A stretch of DNA of 64,000 nucleotides from JAWVFM01 sp963841455 (GTDB taxonomy: Bacteria; Actinomycetota; Thermoleophilia; Solirubrobacterales; 70-9), in contig CAWJCU010000002.1 of NCBI GenBank assembly GCA_963841455.1, positions 62,001 to 126,000 of the forward strand, read 5' to 3'. The notes below the pieces were generated by a model. It saw only the letters and a program-made list of their open reading frames with translations, was not told the DNA's origin and ran no database searches. The position numbers and the translations under genes were made by a program. Shown here in pieces: positions 7,644 through 17,501 of this stretch (the first letter of the stretch is position 1; the number at the start of each line of letters is the position of its first letter).

Positions 7644-9089
7644 GTGCGGTCCCTCGCGCGGGCGGCGCTCGCCACATCCTCGTCGCGGAAACGAGCGCTC
7701 CTCGCGCTCGTTGCCGTCCCGCCGGCGGCTGCGCTGGTCGCCGGCGTTGCGATCGGGGTCGGCGCGGAGAGCGGCGGCGGCGGCGCCATCGCCATCGCGA
7801 TGGCGGTCCCGGTGGCGATCGTAGGCGGCTACCTCGTCGCCCGCGCCCTCGTCGCCGCGGCGCTGTCGGTGCGTCGTACCCACAGCGCATTCTGGATCGC
7901 GGAGAAAGTCGCGCCGCTGCGCCTGGACGTGCGGGACGACGAGCCGCTCCGGGTCGACGTGGTCCACCCCGCGATCGACCTCAAGCATTTCTTCGGTGGC
8001 TTCATCGCCGTCTTCAACCTCACCCGTCGCCTGGCGGAGCGCGGGCATCGGGTGCGGCTCATCACCCTCGAGGCCCAGGGCGCCGGTTCCGACTGGCGCT
8101 CCCGCCTCTCCGCCTACGAGGGGATCGGCGATGCGATCTCGGCACTCGAGCTCGCCGACGCCTCAGACCGCTCGACGCCGATCCCGATAAACCCCGCGGA
8201 TGCGCTGGTCGCGACGCACTTCACCGCCGCCCATGTGGCCGCAGGCGCGCTGTCGCAGCTCCAGGCCTCGCGCTTCCTCTACCTGATCCAGGAGTACGAG
8301 CCGTTCACGTTTGCGATGGGGAGCGCCGCGGCGCTCGCGCGCGCGAGCTACGACCTTCCGCACACCGCGCTCTTCTCGACCGGCCTCCTGCGCGACTGGT
8401 TCGTGGCCGAGCGCCTGGGGGTGTTCGCGGACGGCCGCGAAACGGGCGAGGCGGACTCGGCGACATTCGAGAACGCCATTACGCGCGTGGGACCGGTCCC
8501 GGAGGACGAGCTCAGGCGCCCTGCGCCCCGCCGGCTGCTCTTCTATGCGCGCCCGGAGGAGCATGCGTCGCGGAACCTGTTCGAGATCGGCGCGATGGCT
8601 CTCGACAACGTGGCGGCCGAAGGCCATCTCGACGGCTGGGAGCTTCTGGGCATCGGCACCGTGGAGCTGGGAGCCGGCACGCTGGCCCTTCCGCGCTCGG
8701 GCGCAACGGTGCGCCTCGTTCCGCGAACCGCTCAATCCGACTACGCCGCCACGCTCCGAGCCTGCGACGTCGGCCTGGCGCTCATGTACACCCCCCACCC
8801 CAGCCTCGTGCCGATCGAGATGGCGGCGGCGGGCATGCCAACCGTGACGAACACGTTCGCCAACAAGGACGCCGGGGCGCTGGCAGCGATCTCGCCGAAC
8901 CTGATCGCCGCCGAGCCCACGGTTGCCGGCGTCGCCGCGGCGCTGACGCGGGCCTGCGCTTCGGTTGGCGAGCTCGCGGCCCGCGCCCGAGGCTCGCACG
9001 TCGCCTGGCCCGAGAGCTGGGACGAGGCGCTCCCTGACCCACTGCTCGCGCGGGTCGAGGAGCTGCTCGGGCTCGGCGCCGCGAGCTAG
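7644..9089 (+). CDS. WsaF-like glycosyltransferase (GT4 fold) with N-terminal membrane anchor
   Basis: The 481-residue protein starts with two closely spaced hydrophobic segments (residues about 18-40 and 48-72), so it is probably membrane-anchored. Residues about 95-475 match the WsaF rhamnosyltransferase type: VVHPAIDLKHFFGGFIAVFN, FLYLIQEYEPFT, LLFYARPEEHASRNLFEIG, and the nucleotide-sugar site YTPHPSLVPIEMAAAGMPTV followed by NTFANK. The same arrangement recurs in the C-terminal half of the fusion protein at 14.8-17.5 kb, so the two are paralogues. The GTG at 7644 is the first usable start. The gene overlaps the wzm stop by 4 bp, tail to tail. Confidence 0.88.
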   Translation: MRSLARAALATSSSRKRALLALVAVPPAAALVAGVAIGVGAESGGGGAIAIAMAVPVAIVGGYLVARALVAAALSVRRTHSAFWIAEKVAPLRLDVRDDEPLRVDVVHPAIDLKHFFGGFIAVFNLTRRLAERGHRVRLITLEAQGAGSDWRSRLSAYEGIGDAISALELADASDRSTPIPINPADALVATHFTAAHVAAGALSQLQASRFLYLIQEYEPFTFAMGSAAALARASYDLPHTALFSTGLLRDWFVAERLGVFADGRETGEADSATFENAITRVGPVPEDELRRPAPRRLLFYARPEEHASRNLFEIGAMALDNVAAEGHLDGWELLGIGTVELGAGTLALPRSGATVRLVPRTAQSDYAATLRACDVGLALMYTPHPSLVPIEMAAAGMPTVTNTFANKDAGALAAISPNLIAAEPTVAGVAAALTRACASVGELAARARGSHVAWPESWDEALPDPLLARVEELLGLGAAS

Positions 9090-9958
9090 AGCTCCTCGGC
9101 GACGCGCGGCGCGGAGCGGCTGAACATCCACACCCCGAGAACGCACGCCCCGACGTAGATGGCGATCGCCGGAAGCAGGTGGACCCAGCCGCCGGCGGTC
9201 GTGACCGCCCCGGGCGCGCTTCTGTCGATGATCCAGCTGTTTGCCTGGACGAAGATCGGTGTCAGCGGGTTGATCAGGAGAAGCTGGTGGTACTGCTCCG
9301 GCACCGGCGGGTCCTGGAGCGGGTAGATCACCGGCGTCCCATACAGCAGCGCGGTCGTGACAACCGACCAGATGATCGCCACGTCGCGGAACCGCACGTA
9401 GAGGCTCGAGAGCAACATCGCCAGGCACGTGGCGAGAAGGAAGACCGCGAACACGATCAGCGGAAACAAGAGCCAGGTCCATGTCGGAGTGACGCCGAAG
9501 GCGAGGAGGAAGATGACGACGGCGATCATGTTCATCCCGTAGTTGAAGAGCGCGGTGCAAACGACCGACAGCGGGATCACGAGCCGCGGGAACTGGGTCT
9601 TGCGGACGATCCCCTCGTTGCCGACGACGGAGGCGACCGCGCCCGCCGTCGCCTCTGCGAAGAGGCCGAACAGGACGATGTTGAAGAGCAGCATCTCCGG
9701 GTAATGCGGATTATTCGATCGGGCACCGCCGAGGTTGAAGATCTGCGTGAAGACGAAGAGCAGAACGGCGAACGTCATCAGCGGCCGCAGCAGCGACCAG
9801 AAATAGCCGAGGACGGTCCCGAAGTAGGTCTTCTTGAACTCGGTGACCGAGATCAGGTAGAGGAGCTCGAAGAACCGCCTCGCCCCGCCGCCGAGTGCAG
9901 ACGGGCCGCGAACCTCGTGGAGCTCGACCGCCGTGCTCACGTCGCTGGCGCCGCTCAC
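9086..9958 (-). CDS. wzm: Polysaccharide ABC exporter permease (Wzm-type, ABC-2)
   Basis: The 290-residue membrane subunit of a polysaccharide exporter. An amphipathic N-terminal stretch leads into six hydrophobic segments; EFKKTYFGTVLGYFWSLLRP is the characteristic N-terminal cytoplasmic motif of Wzm/TagG-type ABC-2 permeases. The block LLYGTPVIYPL and the NPLTPIFVQ motif near the C terminus are also typical. GTG start with a four-base GTGA overlap with the stop of wzt, its ATPase partner, implies coupled translation. It would move undecaprenyl-linked glycan across the cytoplasmic membrane. Confidence 0.93.
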   Translation of the reverse strand: MSGASDVSTAVELHEVRGPSALGGGARRFFELLYLISVTEFKKTYFGTVLGYFWSLLRPLMTFAVLLFVFTQIFNLGGARSNNPHYPEMLLFNIVLFGLFAEATAGAVASVVGNEGIVRKTQFPRLVIPLSVVCTALFNYGMNMIAVVIFLLAFGVTPTWTWLLFPLIVFAVFLLATCLAMLLSSLYVRFRDVAIIWSVVTTALLYGTPVIYPLQDPPVPEQYHQLLLINPLTPIFVQANSWIIDRSAPGAVTTAGGWVHLLPAIAIYVGACVLGVWMFSRSAPRVAEEL

Positions 9959-11217
9959 GCGTCCTCCGGGTCGTACGCCACGACCTCGACCTCGCCCGGG
10001 ATCCTCACGAGGCCGGCGGTGCCGGCCATGCCGAAGACGACGAAATCGAGGGCGTCGATTGCCTGGAGGGCCACCTGCCCCGACTGGCGGCCGCGCACCA
10101 CCCAGCAGCTGACGAAGTATCGACCGGGCGTGAGCAGGTTCTCGATCGCGGCCGAGATCCGAACGTGCTGCCCTGGCGGCACGTAGTTCTGCTCTCCGTC
10201 GGGGACCGAGAGCGTCTGGTTGATGTCGAAGAGGTGCGTTCCGTCGGCGTTGCGCACGTGAATGCCGAAATACGGGTAGGGCAGCTCCTCGAGCGCCTCG
10301 AGCACCGCGCGGAAGCGGATCGTCTCGCCGACCTCGAGGTTGGTGATCCGCTCCCCCGACGCGTTCTCGATCCAGGCCTCGATCAGACGTGAGTTGCGGT
10401 CGGGGAACTCCCCCCCGGCGCCCGTGGGGCCCTTCCCCTGGAAGTTGAGGCGCAGGTACTCACGGGCGACGTGCTCGGGCTCCCCGAGCGAGACGCGGTC
10501 GCCGTCATGGATGAGCATCGCCCGGTCGCAGTACTTCTCGACCGAGCCCATGTCGTGGGTGACGAGGACGATCGTCCGCCCCTCGTCTCGCATTTCGTGA
10601 AATGCGTCGGCGCACTTCTGCTGGAACGAGGCGTCTCCGACGGCCAGCACCTCGTCGATGAGGAGGATGTCCGCCTTCGCCTCGAGCATCACCGAGAAGG
10701 CGAGGCGAACCATCATCCCCGACGAGTAGTTCTTCAGCTTCAGGTCGACGAAGTCGTGGAGCTCCGCGAAGTCGATGACCGAGTCGAGGCGGCTCGCGGC
10801 CTCGCGCTGCGAGAGCCCCATCATCACGCCGTTGAGGACCACGTTCTCACGAGCGGTCAGGTCGGGGTTGAAGCCGACACCCAGCTCGATGAAGGGGGCG
10901 AGGCGGCCCGCCATGCGAATGGTCCCCGCATCGGCCCTGTAGATGCTGGCGAGGATCTTGAGGAGCGTGCTCTTGCCGGAGCCGTTTCGCCCCACGATCC
11001 CGAAGAACTCGCCCTTGTGGACGTCGAACGAGATGCCGCGAAGCGCCTGCAGCTCGCGGAACTCCTGCTTGCGGAACGGGTGGACGGCGCGCTCCTTGAA
11101 CGAGTCGATCCGCTGCTTCGGGATCCGAAACGTCTTGTGGATGTCACGCGCCTCGATCACGACCGGCTGATCGGCGACGCGCGACGTCGAAGGAGGCGCC
11201 GCCTGGGCGACGGTCAC
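9955..11217 (-). CDS. wzt: Polysaccharide ABC exporter ATPase with C-terminal carbohydrate-binding domain (Wzt-type)
   Basis: The 420-residue ATPase of the exporter. The nucleotide-binding domain (residues about 20-265) has Walker A GRNGSGKST, signature YSSGMMVRLAFSVML, Walker B ILLIDEVLAVGD and the H-loop VLVTHDMGSV. Residues about 285-415 form a beta-rich C-terminal domain of the Wzt glycan-recognition type, which in O9a-like systems reads the chain terminus. I chose the GTG at 11217: it has GGAGG five bases upstream and overlaps the TGA of the preceding GT2 gene (GTGA). An upstream ATG at 11286 would cost a 73-bp overlap. Family length supports the shorter form. Confidence 0.93.
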   Translation of the reverse strand: MTVAQAAPPSTSRVADQPVVIEARDIHKTFRIPKQRIDSFKERAVHPFRKQEFRELQALRGISFDVHKGEFFGIVGRNGSGKSTLLKILASIYRADAGTIRMAGRLAPFIELGVGFNPDLTARENVVLNGVMMGLSQREAASRLDSVIDFAELHDFVDLKLKNYSSGMMVRLAFSVMLEAKADILLIDEVLAVGDASFQQKCADAFHEMRDEGRTIVLVTHDMGSVEKYCDRAMLIHDGDRVSLGEPEHVAREYLRLNFQGKGPTGAGGEFPDRNSRLIEAWIENASGERITNLEVGETIRFRAVLEALEELPYPYFGIHVRNADGTHLFDINQTLSVPDGEQNYVPPGQHVRISAAIENLLTPGRYFVSCWVVRGRQSGQVALQAIDALDFVVFGMAGTAGLVRIPGEVEVVAYDPEDA

Positions 11218-12725
11218 GACTTCCTCCGTGGCGTTCCCGCCCGCCACCGCCGCAGCCGCTTCTGTCCGAAGCTGTCCGGGCCGCATGGAGGAATGCTCGC
11301 ATCCGGGGCGAATCGGTGCGGTCTTCGCAACGGCGCGCGCAGCCCGACGGTCCGGCGCCACAGGATTCCGCGCGCGAGCTGCGCCTCGGCCCCGAGCGTC
11401 TCACCGTGGCCCGCGAGGCGGCGCAGCGGCCGGCCGGCGAGCCAGGCGAAGGCGAGCGGGGAGCGGTCCGCGGCGACGAAACGCTCGAGCGCGCCTCGCT
11501 TCGACTTTGTGAGAAGCCCGTCGCACCGCATCAGCAGGGTCCTCGCCTGGACGGCGAGCCGGGTGTAGCCGCAGAAGTACGCTGGCCGCCACGCTCGCAG
11601 CCGCTCGCGAAAGCGCGATACGAGGCCGGGCCGGGCCTCGCCGGCCAACGGCTCCGCCGCGACCTGGCCGAGAATGGCGCCACGGTGCTGGACGTAGTCG
11701 TAGAGCGGGCGATCGACGTAGACGATGTCGCCGGCGGCGAGCGCGACCAACGCCAGCCAATGGTCGTGGAACTGCCACCCCGGCTGGTTCGGGAACGGCA
11801 GCGCCCGCTCCACCACCTCGCGGCGCATCAGCGTTGCGGCGCCCGTGACGGTGTTCGCCACCAGCATCGACGCCAAGTTGGTGAAGTTGTTGCGCCGGCC
11901 CTCCCAGAGGGTGTCGGCGATGACCTCTCCCCCTTCGCCGACGAGCCGCTGGTCGCTGTAGGCGAGCTGCGCGTCGCCGATCGCGGCGCGCAAGGTCGCG
12001 AGCTTGTCGGGATGCCAGCGGTCGTCCTGGTCGCAGAGGGCCACGAGCCGCGCGTCGGGCGGCGCCATGGCGAGCGCGCGCTCGAAGTTGCGGTAGAAGC
12101 CGAGCCGGCGCTCGGACGCGGACAGGACGAAGCGCTCGTCGCCGCCGATCGCCGCCTCGATCCTGGCCAGGCCCTCCGGGCTGGAGCAGTCGTCGCTGAT
12201 GAGGCAGATCCAGTTCGCGTGGGTCTGCGCGCGCAGGCTGTCGAGCTGCACGGCCAGCAGGTCGGCCGGCGGCTCGTAGGTCGCCATGCAGACCGCGATC
12301 AGGTCCTCGCCGCGCCAACCGGGGCGCAGCGCGGGGCGCGGCTTGTCCACGACCTCGATCTCGCCGAGCTGCGCACGCGCGCTTCCGCCGCCCGCGAGGC
12401 GCGCCTCGAGCGCCACCTCGAGCGTTCGCGGGGCCTCGGGCGCGGTGACCGGCACGGTGGCCCAGAAGCCACTGCGGAACGCATCGCCCCCTGATTCGAC
12501 CGCCGCCGCCGCGCGCACGTCCGGCCTCGGCATCCGGGCCGCGTCGGCCGGATAGCGCTCGGTGCCGACGACCAACTCGACTCCGGCGAGCGCGTCACGG
12601 CGGTGGAAGCACCAGCCGGCGAGGAAGAGCGCGGTGGCCTCGCCGCTCATCATCCGCTCCGGCAGGCCCGTCTCGAGCCTCGCCAGCAGGTCGCCGTCGA
12701 AGGTCCCGTCGCTGTCGGCGGGCAC
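11214..12725 (-). CDS. Family 2 glycosyltransferase with N-terminal beta domain
   Basis: The 503-residue protein has an N-terminal region of about 130 residues of unknown fold, ending in RSGFWATVPV, then a GT-A glycosyltransferase. VCMATYEPPADLLAVQLDSL starts the fold, ISDDCSSPEGL holds the nucleotide-sugar site, CDQDDRWHPDKL carries the metal-binding aspartates and FHDHWLAL is the acceptor/base region. The same N-terminal domain and GT2 domain form the first half of the fusion at 14.8-17.5 kb. GTG start one base after the methyltransferase stop; the end overlaps wzt by four bases. It is part of a tight methyltransferase-GT2-wzt-wzm operon. Confidence 0.92.
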   Translation of the reverse strand: MPADSDGTFDGDLLARLETGLPERMMSGEATALFLAGWCFHRRDALAGVELVVGTERYPADAARMPRPDVRAAAAVESGGDAFRSGFWATVPVTAPEAPRTLEVALEARLAGGGSARAQLGEIEVVDKPRPALRPGWRGEDLIAVCMATYEPPADLLAVQLDSLRAQTHANWICLISDDCSSPEGLARIEAAIGGDERFVLSASERRLGFYRNFERALAMAPPDARLVALCDQDDRWHPDKLATLRAAIGDAQLAYSDQRLVGEGGEVIADTLWEGRRNNFTNLASMLVANTVTGAATLMRREVVERALPFPNQPGWQFHDHWLALVALAAGDIVYVDRPLYDYVQHRGAILGQVAAEPLAGEARPGLVSRFRERLRAWRPAYFCGYTRLAVQARTLLMRCDGLLTKSKRGALERFVAADRSPLAFAWLAGRPLRRLAGHGETLGAEAQLARGILWRRTVGLRAPLRRPHRFAPDASIPPCGPDSFGQKRLRRWRAGTPRRKS

Positions 12726-12726
12726 G

Positions 12727-13749
12727 CTAAGTCTGCGGTTCCTCGGGCGTCGCCGAGGCGGTGATGCGCGAGAGGTCGCCGTTCTCACCCGCGTCGAGAA
12801 TGTCGCGAATCTGGTCGGTCCACGGCACCGTCGCGCGACCGTGCCGAAGCTGCGAGAGGCGGCCCGCAAACGCGAAGGCCCGCGACTCGAGCTCCATCTT
12901 CAGGACGTTCTCCTGGCGGATGAGCTGCGACACGAGGGCGAACTGGCGCGTCAGGTGGTAGACGCGGTTGTGCTCGAGGCGCATCAGGACCGGGTTTCGG
13001 TCCCAGGGCTCCAGGAGCCGGGCGACGTCGTCGGAGAACGGGGCGGTTGTGGACCACAGCACGCCGATGCCGAAGAACATCGGCAGAATCGCCAGGCGGG
13101 TCTCGTCGCGACCGTCGACGAAGTCCTCGATCGCCGTCAGGACCCCGTTTCGAGGACCGCCCTCCTGCTCGGCGGGCCAGCGATAGGGGAACCCGTACTT
13201 GGCGATCCCGGGGTTCTCGGGGAGGACCCTCCCGTCCTCGCGCACCGGCTGTCGATGCTCCGAGGGGATCTCGTCGGGCGCGTAGTAGGTGTCACGCCGG
13301 CCGTGCGGCCAGAGAACGTCGTGGAGGATGATCAGCGGCAGCGGGGCCGAGCCGGCGCGCTCGGCGATCAGCCGCAGCTCCTCGGCCACCGTGTAGTAGT
13401 TGTGGTCCCCGTCGACCACGACCGCGTCCGTGAGCTCGATTTTTCGAAGGGCGTCGTGGCTTCGCTCCCGGACCAACTCGAGCTCCGGGTAGCGCTCCGC
13501 GACCTTGGCGAGATCGCGTCCGGGCGTGGGGTCGACCGCCACGATGCGGGCGTCGCGGCCCTGGGCCCAGGCGAGGAGCTCGGCGGTGAAATCACCCTGG
13601 TAGGCGCCGATCTCGATCACCGAACGGACACCCGCCGCTTCGAGGATCGGCAGCAGGATCTCCGCCGCGTTCGCCAGCGACGTCCCCCAACGGGCGATGT
13701 CCTTACTGCCGCGGAGCTCGACGTCGGCCCGTAGTCGGGACGCTTCCAC
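12727..13749 (-). CDS. Class I SAM-dependent methyltransferase (Methyltransf_24-like)
   Basis: The 340-residue protein has a Rossmann methyltransferase core in residues about 35-180. SVIEIGAYQGDFTAELLAWA is motif I, RIVAVDPTPG the acidic end of strand beta2, and AVVVDGDHNYYTVAEEL the post-motif region typical of Methyltransf_24 enzymes that modify sugars. The C-terminal ~120 residues are helical and end in an amphipathic region. As the first gene of the operon with a GT2 and the Wzm/Wzt exporter, it may methylate the chain terminus as a stop signal read by the Wzt C-terminal domain. That role is inferred from known O8/O9a systems. Confidence 0.88.
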   Translation of the reverse strand: MEASRLRADVELRGSKDIARWGTSLANAAEILLPILEAAGVRSVIEIGAYQGDFTAELLAWAQGRDARIVAVDPTPGRDLAKVAERYPELELVRERSHDALRKIELTDAVVVDGDHNYYTVAEELRLIAERAGSAPLPLIILHDVLWPHGRRDTYYAPDEIPSEHRQPVREDGRVLPENPGIAKYGFPYRWPAEQEGGPRNGVLTAIEDFVDGRDETRLAILPMFFGIGVLWSTTAPFSDDVARLLEPWDRNPVLMRLEHNRVYHLTRQFALVSQLIRQENVLKMELESRAFAFAGRLSQLRHGRATVPWTDQIRDILDAGENGDLSRITASATPEEPQT

Positions 13750-13836
13750 AGGCGCAGTCTAGTGTGGTGCTTGAGTGGTAGCCGCAGGCGTCATCGGGCC
13801 CCAACGCAGGGGTATGCCGCTATTTTCTTGCGCCCG

Positions 13837-14751
13837 ATGATCGTCTTCGGCTGCGCGATTACCGAGCCCGAGGTTTACGAGCGCTGCGCCCTTCCGGGCC
13901 TGCGGCGCGTGGCTCCCCCTGGCTCCGAGATCATGGCTTACCAGAGCACGGGCTCACTCCTGCGCAACTACAACCTCGTCCTGGACAAGGCGAACGAGCT
14001 CGACGACGTCGAGGCGGTCGTTCTTCTCCACCAGGATGCGGAGATCGACGACGAGGGCTTCGAGGAAAAGCTCCGGGCGGCCCTCTCGGGCCCCGAGGTG
14101 GCGGTGGTCGGCTGCGTAGGGGCGGTCGGCGTGCGGAACCTCGCCTGGTGGGAGGGCGCCGTGACGTGGGCATCGTTCACCCACCGCTACACGGAGTTCG
14201 GCGGAGGCGAGTTCCCGGGGCTTTCGTGGAACCACAATGGCGTCCCTCCGTTCTACGAGCTCGGCGAGGTCGACTCGATCGACGGCTTCGTGATGGGCCT
14301 CTCGCCGTGGGCCGTGGAGAACGTCAGGTTCGACGAGTCGCTCGGGATCCTCCACGGATACGACTTCGATTACTGCTGCCAGGTGCGTGCGGCCGGCAAG
14401 AAGGTGGTGACCGCCGACTTCAAGGTCGTCCACCATCACGACCTCAACCTCCTGCGCCACCGCGACTCATGGGTCGAGGCCCACATGCGGATCGCCGAGA
14501 AGTGGAGCAACAGCGATCTCGTCGGAATCGGCGACCTGCCGAGCGAGGGGACCTGGAAGGAGAGGGCCCGGCGGGCCGAGGCCGAGCTCGGCGCGCAGCG
14601 CCTCGACAGCGCCTCAGCGCGCTATCAGGCGGAGGCGCTGATGCATGCCTACAACAGCGTCGTCAAGTCGAAGAGCTGGAAGGTCAGCGCTCCGTTCCGG
14701 GCGCCCCGCAAGCTGGTCAACCGCCTGCGCCGCGGCAGCACCAAGGCCTAG
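13837..14751 (+). CDS. Glycosyltransferase-like protein (GT2 / PF13712-like)
   Basis: The 304-residue protein opens with MIVFGCAITEPEVYERCALP and AYQSTGSLLRNYNLVLDKA. It carries VVLLHQDAEIDDEGF as a nucleotide-sugar DxD-like site and a conserved FVMGLSPWAVENVRFDESLG followed by GYDFDYCCQVRAAGKKV. This layout is that of the small 'glycosyltransferase-like' GT2 family that acts late in surface glycan assembly. The C terminus is a basic helix with a coiled-coil-like stretch (residues about 245-275). The ATG at 13837 starts directly at the fold; a TTG nine bases earlier is an alternative. It converges with the fusion gene, leaving only six bases. Confidence 0.85.
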   Translation: MIVFGCAITEPEVYERCALPGLRRVAPPGSEIMAYQSTGSLLRNYNLVLDKANELDDVEAVVLLHQDAEIDDEGFEEKLRAALSGPEVAVVGCVGAVGVRNLAWWEGAVTWASFTHRYTEFGGGEFPGLSWNHNGVPPFYELGEVDSIDGFVMGLSPWAVENVRFDESLGILHGYDFDYCCQVRAAGKKVVTADFKVVHHHDLNLLRHRDSWVEAHMRIAEKWSNSDLVGIGDLPSEGTWKERARRAEAELGAQRLDSASARYQAEALMHAYNSVVKSKSWKVSAPFRAPRKLVNRLRRGSTKA

Positions 14752-14757
14752 CGAAGC

Positions 14758-17473
14758 TCAGCAGGCGTCGAGCAGCTCGTCGACGCGGTCCATGACGGCC
14801 GAGCCGAGCGCGTCGTTCCAGTCGGAGGGCCAGTCCACGGCGGCGCCGGAAATCCTTGCCGCCGGGTCGGCTGATCTCGCGACGGCCTCCCCGAGCCCAT
14901 CTGCGATGGTCTCGACCGTCGGAGTCACGGGGATCAGGTTGCCCGCGATCGCCTCGAGTGCGTCGGCTGTCTTCGTCTCGAAGGTGTTGGTCACGGTCGG
15001 CATGCCCGCCGCCGCCATCTCGATAGGCGCCAGGCTCGGGTGCGGCGTGAGCATCAGCGCCAGGCCCACATCGTGCGCCGCGAGAAGGTCCCCGTACTCC
15101 CGCTGCGAGCGACGCGGCAGCAGCTCGAGCGTGCTCGCGGGCCCGAGCCGGATGCTGTCGGCGCCCTCGACCGACCCGACCCCGTTGAGCTCCCAGTCCG
15201 GCCCGATCGTCCCGCGCGAGATCGCCTCGGTCAGGCCCAGCACACCGAGGTCGAACATGTTCCGCGCCGCGTGCGGCTCCGGGCGCGCATAGAACAGGAG
15301 CCGCCCGCCTCCTCGCCGGGCAAGCTCCCTCGCGCTCGGGGGCGACACGGCCGTGATGGCGTTGCGGAAGGCGAGCGAGGCCGCAAGCCCCTCCTCGCGG
15401 CCGGCGGCGAAGACGCCGTAGCCGCGGGCCGCGAAGAAGTCGCGCAGCAGCTCGGTCGAGAACATTGCGACGTGCGGCAGGCGGTAGCTCTCGTCCGCCA
15501 CGGCCGCCCACGACCCCCACCACGACATGGTGGGGGGCTCGTATTCCTGAATGAGGTAGAGGAACCGGGACGCCTCGAGTGTCCGAAGGCCGGCGTGCGC
15601 GATGTGCGCGGTCCACCACGTGGTCGCGACGAAGCGATCAGTCGGGCTGACCTCGACCGGCGCGTCGCGGTCGCGGGCGAACGCCACCTCGACCTCGTCG
15701 AAGACGCCGTCGAGCCCGGCATACGACTCCACCTGGCGCCGCCACGACCGGGGCAGCGGTCTGGTCTCGTCGACGGTGAGGATGCGCGCTCGCCGGCCGC
15801 GCTCCGCGAGCTTGCGGGCCAGGTTGAAGATCGTGATGTAGCCGGCAAATAGGTGCTTCAGCTCGATCGTCGGCACCAGCAGGTTCACGCGCTCCGGAGC
15901 GCGATCGGACACCGAGAGCTCGAGCGGCGCCACCTGGCGCGCGAGTGCCTGTGCGGGCTCGTGCTCGAGCGCCGTCATCCGCGCGGGGTCCGGCGAGGGA
16001 AGGCTGGCGTCGTACGCCGCCCAGCCGGCCGGCCGCCTCCGGCCGGCGGCGATCGCCGACATGACGTACCGCCAGGCGATCCCCCGCACGAGCAGGCCCT
16101 CGGCGCCGAGCGTCTCGTCGCGGCCGGCCAGGGCCCGCAACCGGCGAGACGCGAGCCACGCGAACGCGACCGGCGAGCGCTCCGCGCGCGAGAAGCGCCG
16201 GAGCGCGCGGCGGGCGCCGCCGCTCAGGCGATCGCCGCAGCGAAGGAGCAGGGTCTCGGCGAGCTGGCGGACACGGCAGTAGTCGAAGTAGGCGCCGCAC
16301 CACCCGCGCACGAGGCTCTGCCAGTTGCCTCGCGCCATCCGGCGGGCCACCGTGGAGATGCGGTGGCGGAATGCGCCCGCGTTGGCGGCGGCGTGGCCGA
16401 GAGCGGCCGCGTCGTGCTGCACGTAGTCGTAGAGGGGACGATCGACGTAGGCGATCCGGCCGGTCGAGAGCGCCACGAGCGCGAGCCACTGATCGTGGTA
16501 CTGAAGCCTGGGCGTCTCGGGCAGGGGCAGCGCCCGGTCGACGACCTCGCGCCGAAACAGCGAAGCCGCTCCCGTCACCGTGTTCGTTATCAGCAGCGAG
16601 ACCAGGTTGGTGTGGTTGTTGCGCCGGCCGTTCCAATAGGTGTTCGAGATGACGCGGCCGTCGCGGTCGACCACCCGCTGGTCGCTGTAGGCGAGCTGGG
16701 CGTCGCCGATCTGGCCGAGGAGCGTTTCGAGCTTTTCGGGGTGCCAGCGGTCGTCCTGGTCGGAGAGCGCCACGTACGGGCTCGCGGGCGGCGTGAGGGT
16801 GAGGGCGCGCTCGAAGTTGCGGTAGAAGCCGAGCCGGCGCTCGCCCCGCGCGAGGCGAAACCTCTCGTCCTCGGCGATGACGTCCTCGATCATCCGCAGC
16901 GTGGCCGGCGAGGAGCAGTCGTCGCTGATGAGGCAGGCCCAATCGGAGAACGTTTGTGCCCGTATCGATTCCACCTGTCTGCGGAAGAGCTCCGGGTCGG
17001 GGTCGAAGGTCGCCATCGCGATCGCCACCCGCGGGGCCGAATCGGGCGTGGCGGCGGGCGGCGCCGTCCCGCCGACTCCGATCGCGCCCAGCGGCGCCGT
17101 GACCGTGGTGCCGTCGGTGAGCGTGGCCCGTATGGCGAGTGGAAGCTCGCCATTGGACGGGGCCTCGACCGGGACGGTGGCCCAGAAACCGCTCCGGTAG
17201 CCCCGAAGCGTCGGATCGTCCTCCGAGCCCGGGTTCGGAGCCGTTCGAGCCGGCGTCGCGGCCGAGCGGGTGAAGCGCCTGCCAGAGGTCGAGGCGCGGC
17301 ATGCCGTGGGCCGTCGCGGGCGTCAGGCTGCCGGCAGCGTCGATCTCGATGCTTCTGATGGCGAGCTCGCGATGAAAACACGTGCCGAGCAGGAAGAGCG
17401 CCGTGCGAGCGCCGGCCGGCAGCGGCGGCGGCAGGGGCGTGTCGAGTCGCACGTCGAGCCCGGATGAAGACAC
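14758..17473 (-). CDS. Bifunctional GT2 + WsaF-like glycosyltransferase fusion, one frameshift
   Basis: Two glycosyltransferases in one chain. From GTG 17473, about 80 codons encode the N-terminal domain seen in the GT2 at 11.2-12.7 kb (LFLLGTCFHRELAIRSIEID, then MPRLDLW). Near 17228-17240, at a CCCGGG stretch, the frame must shift by one base; the next frame continues at once with RSGFWATVPV. The rest has a GT2 domain (ISDDCSSPATLRM, LSDQDDRWHPEKL) over about 330 residues, then a WsaF-like GT4 domain over about 380 (LVPTIELKHLFAGYITIFN, LLFYARPEPHAARNMFDLG, LTPHPSLAPIEMAAAGMPTV). The intact product would be about 836 residues. The frame break could be a base-call error or real; the long C-terminal frame has no stop, so I favour an error. 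Confidence 0.85.
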
Positions 17474-17501
17474 GGCGCTAGTTTGGCCGAACGACGCGCC
17501 G

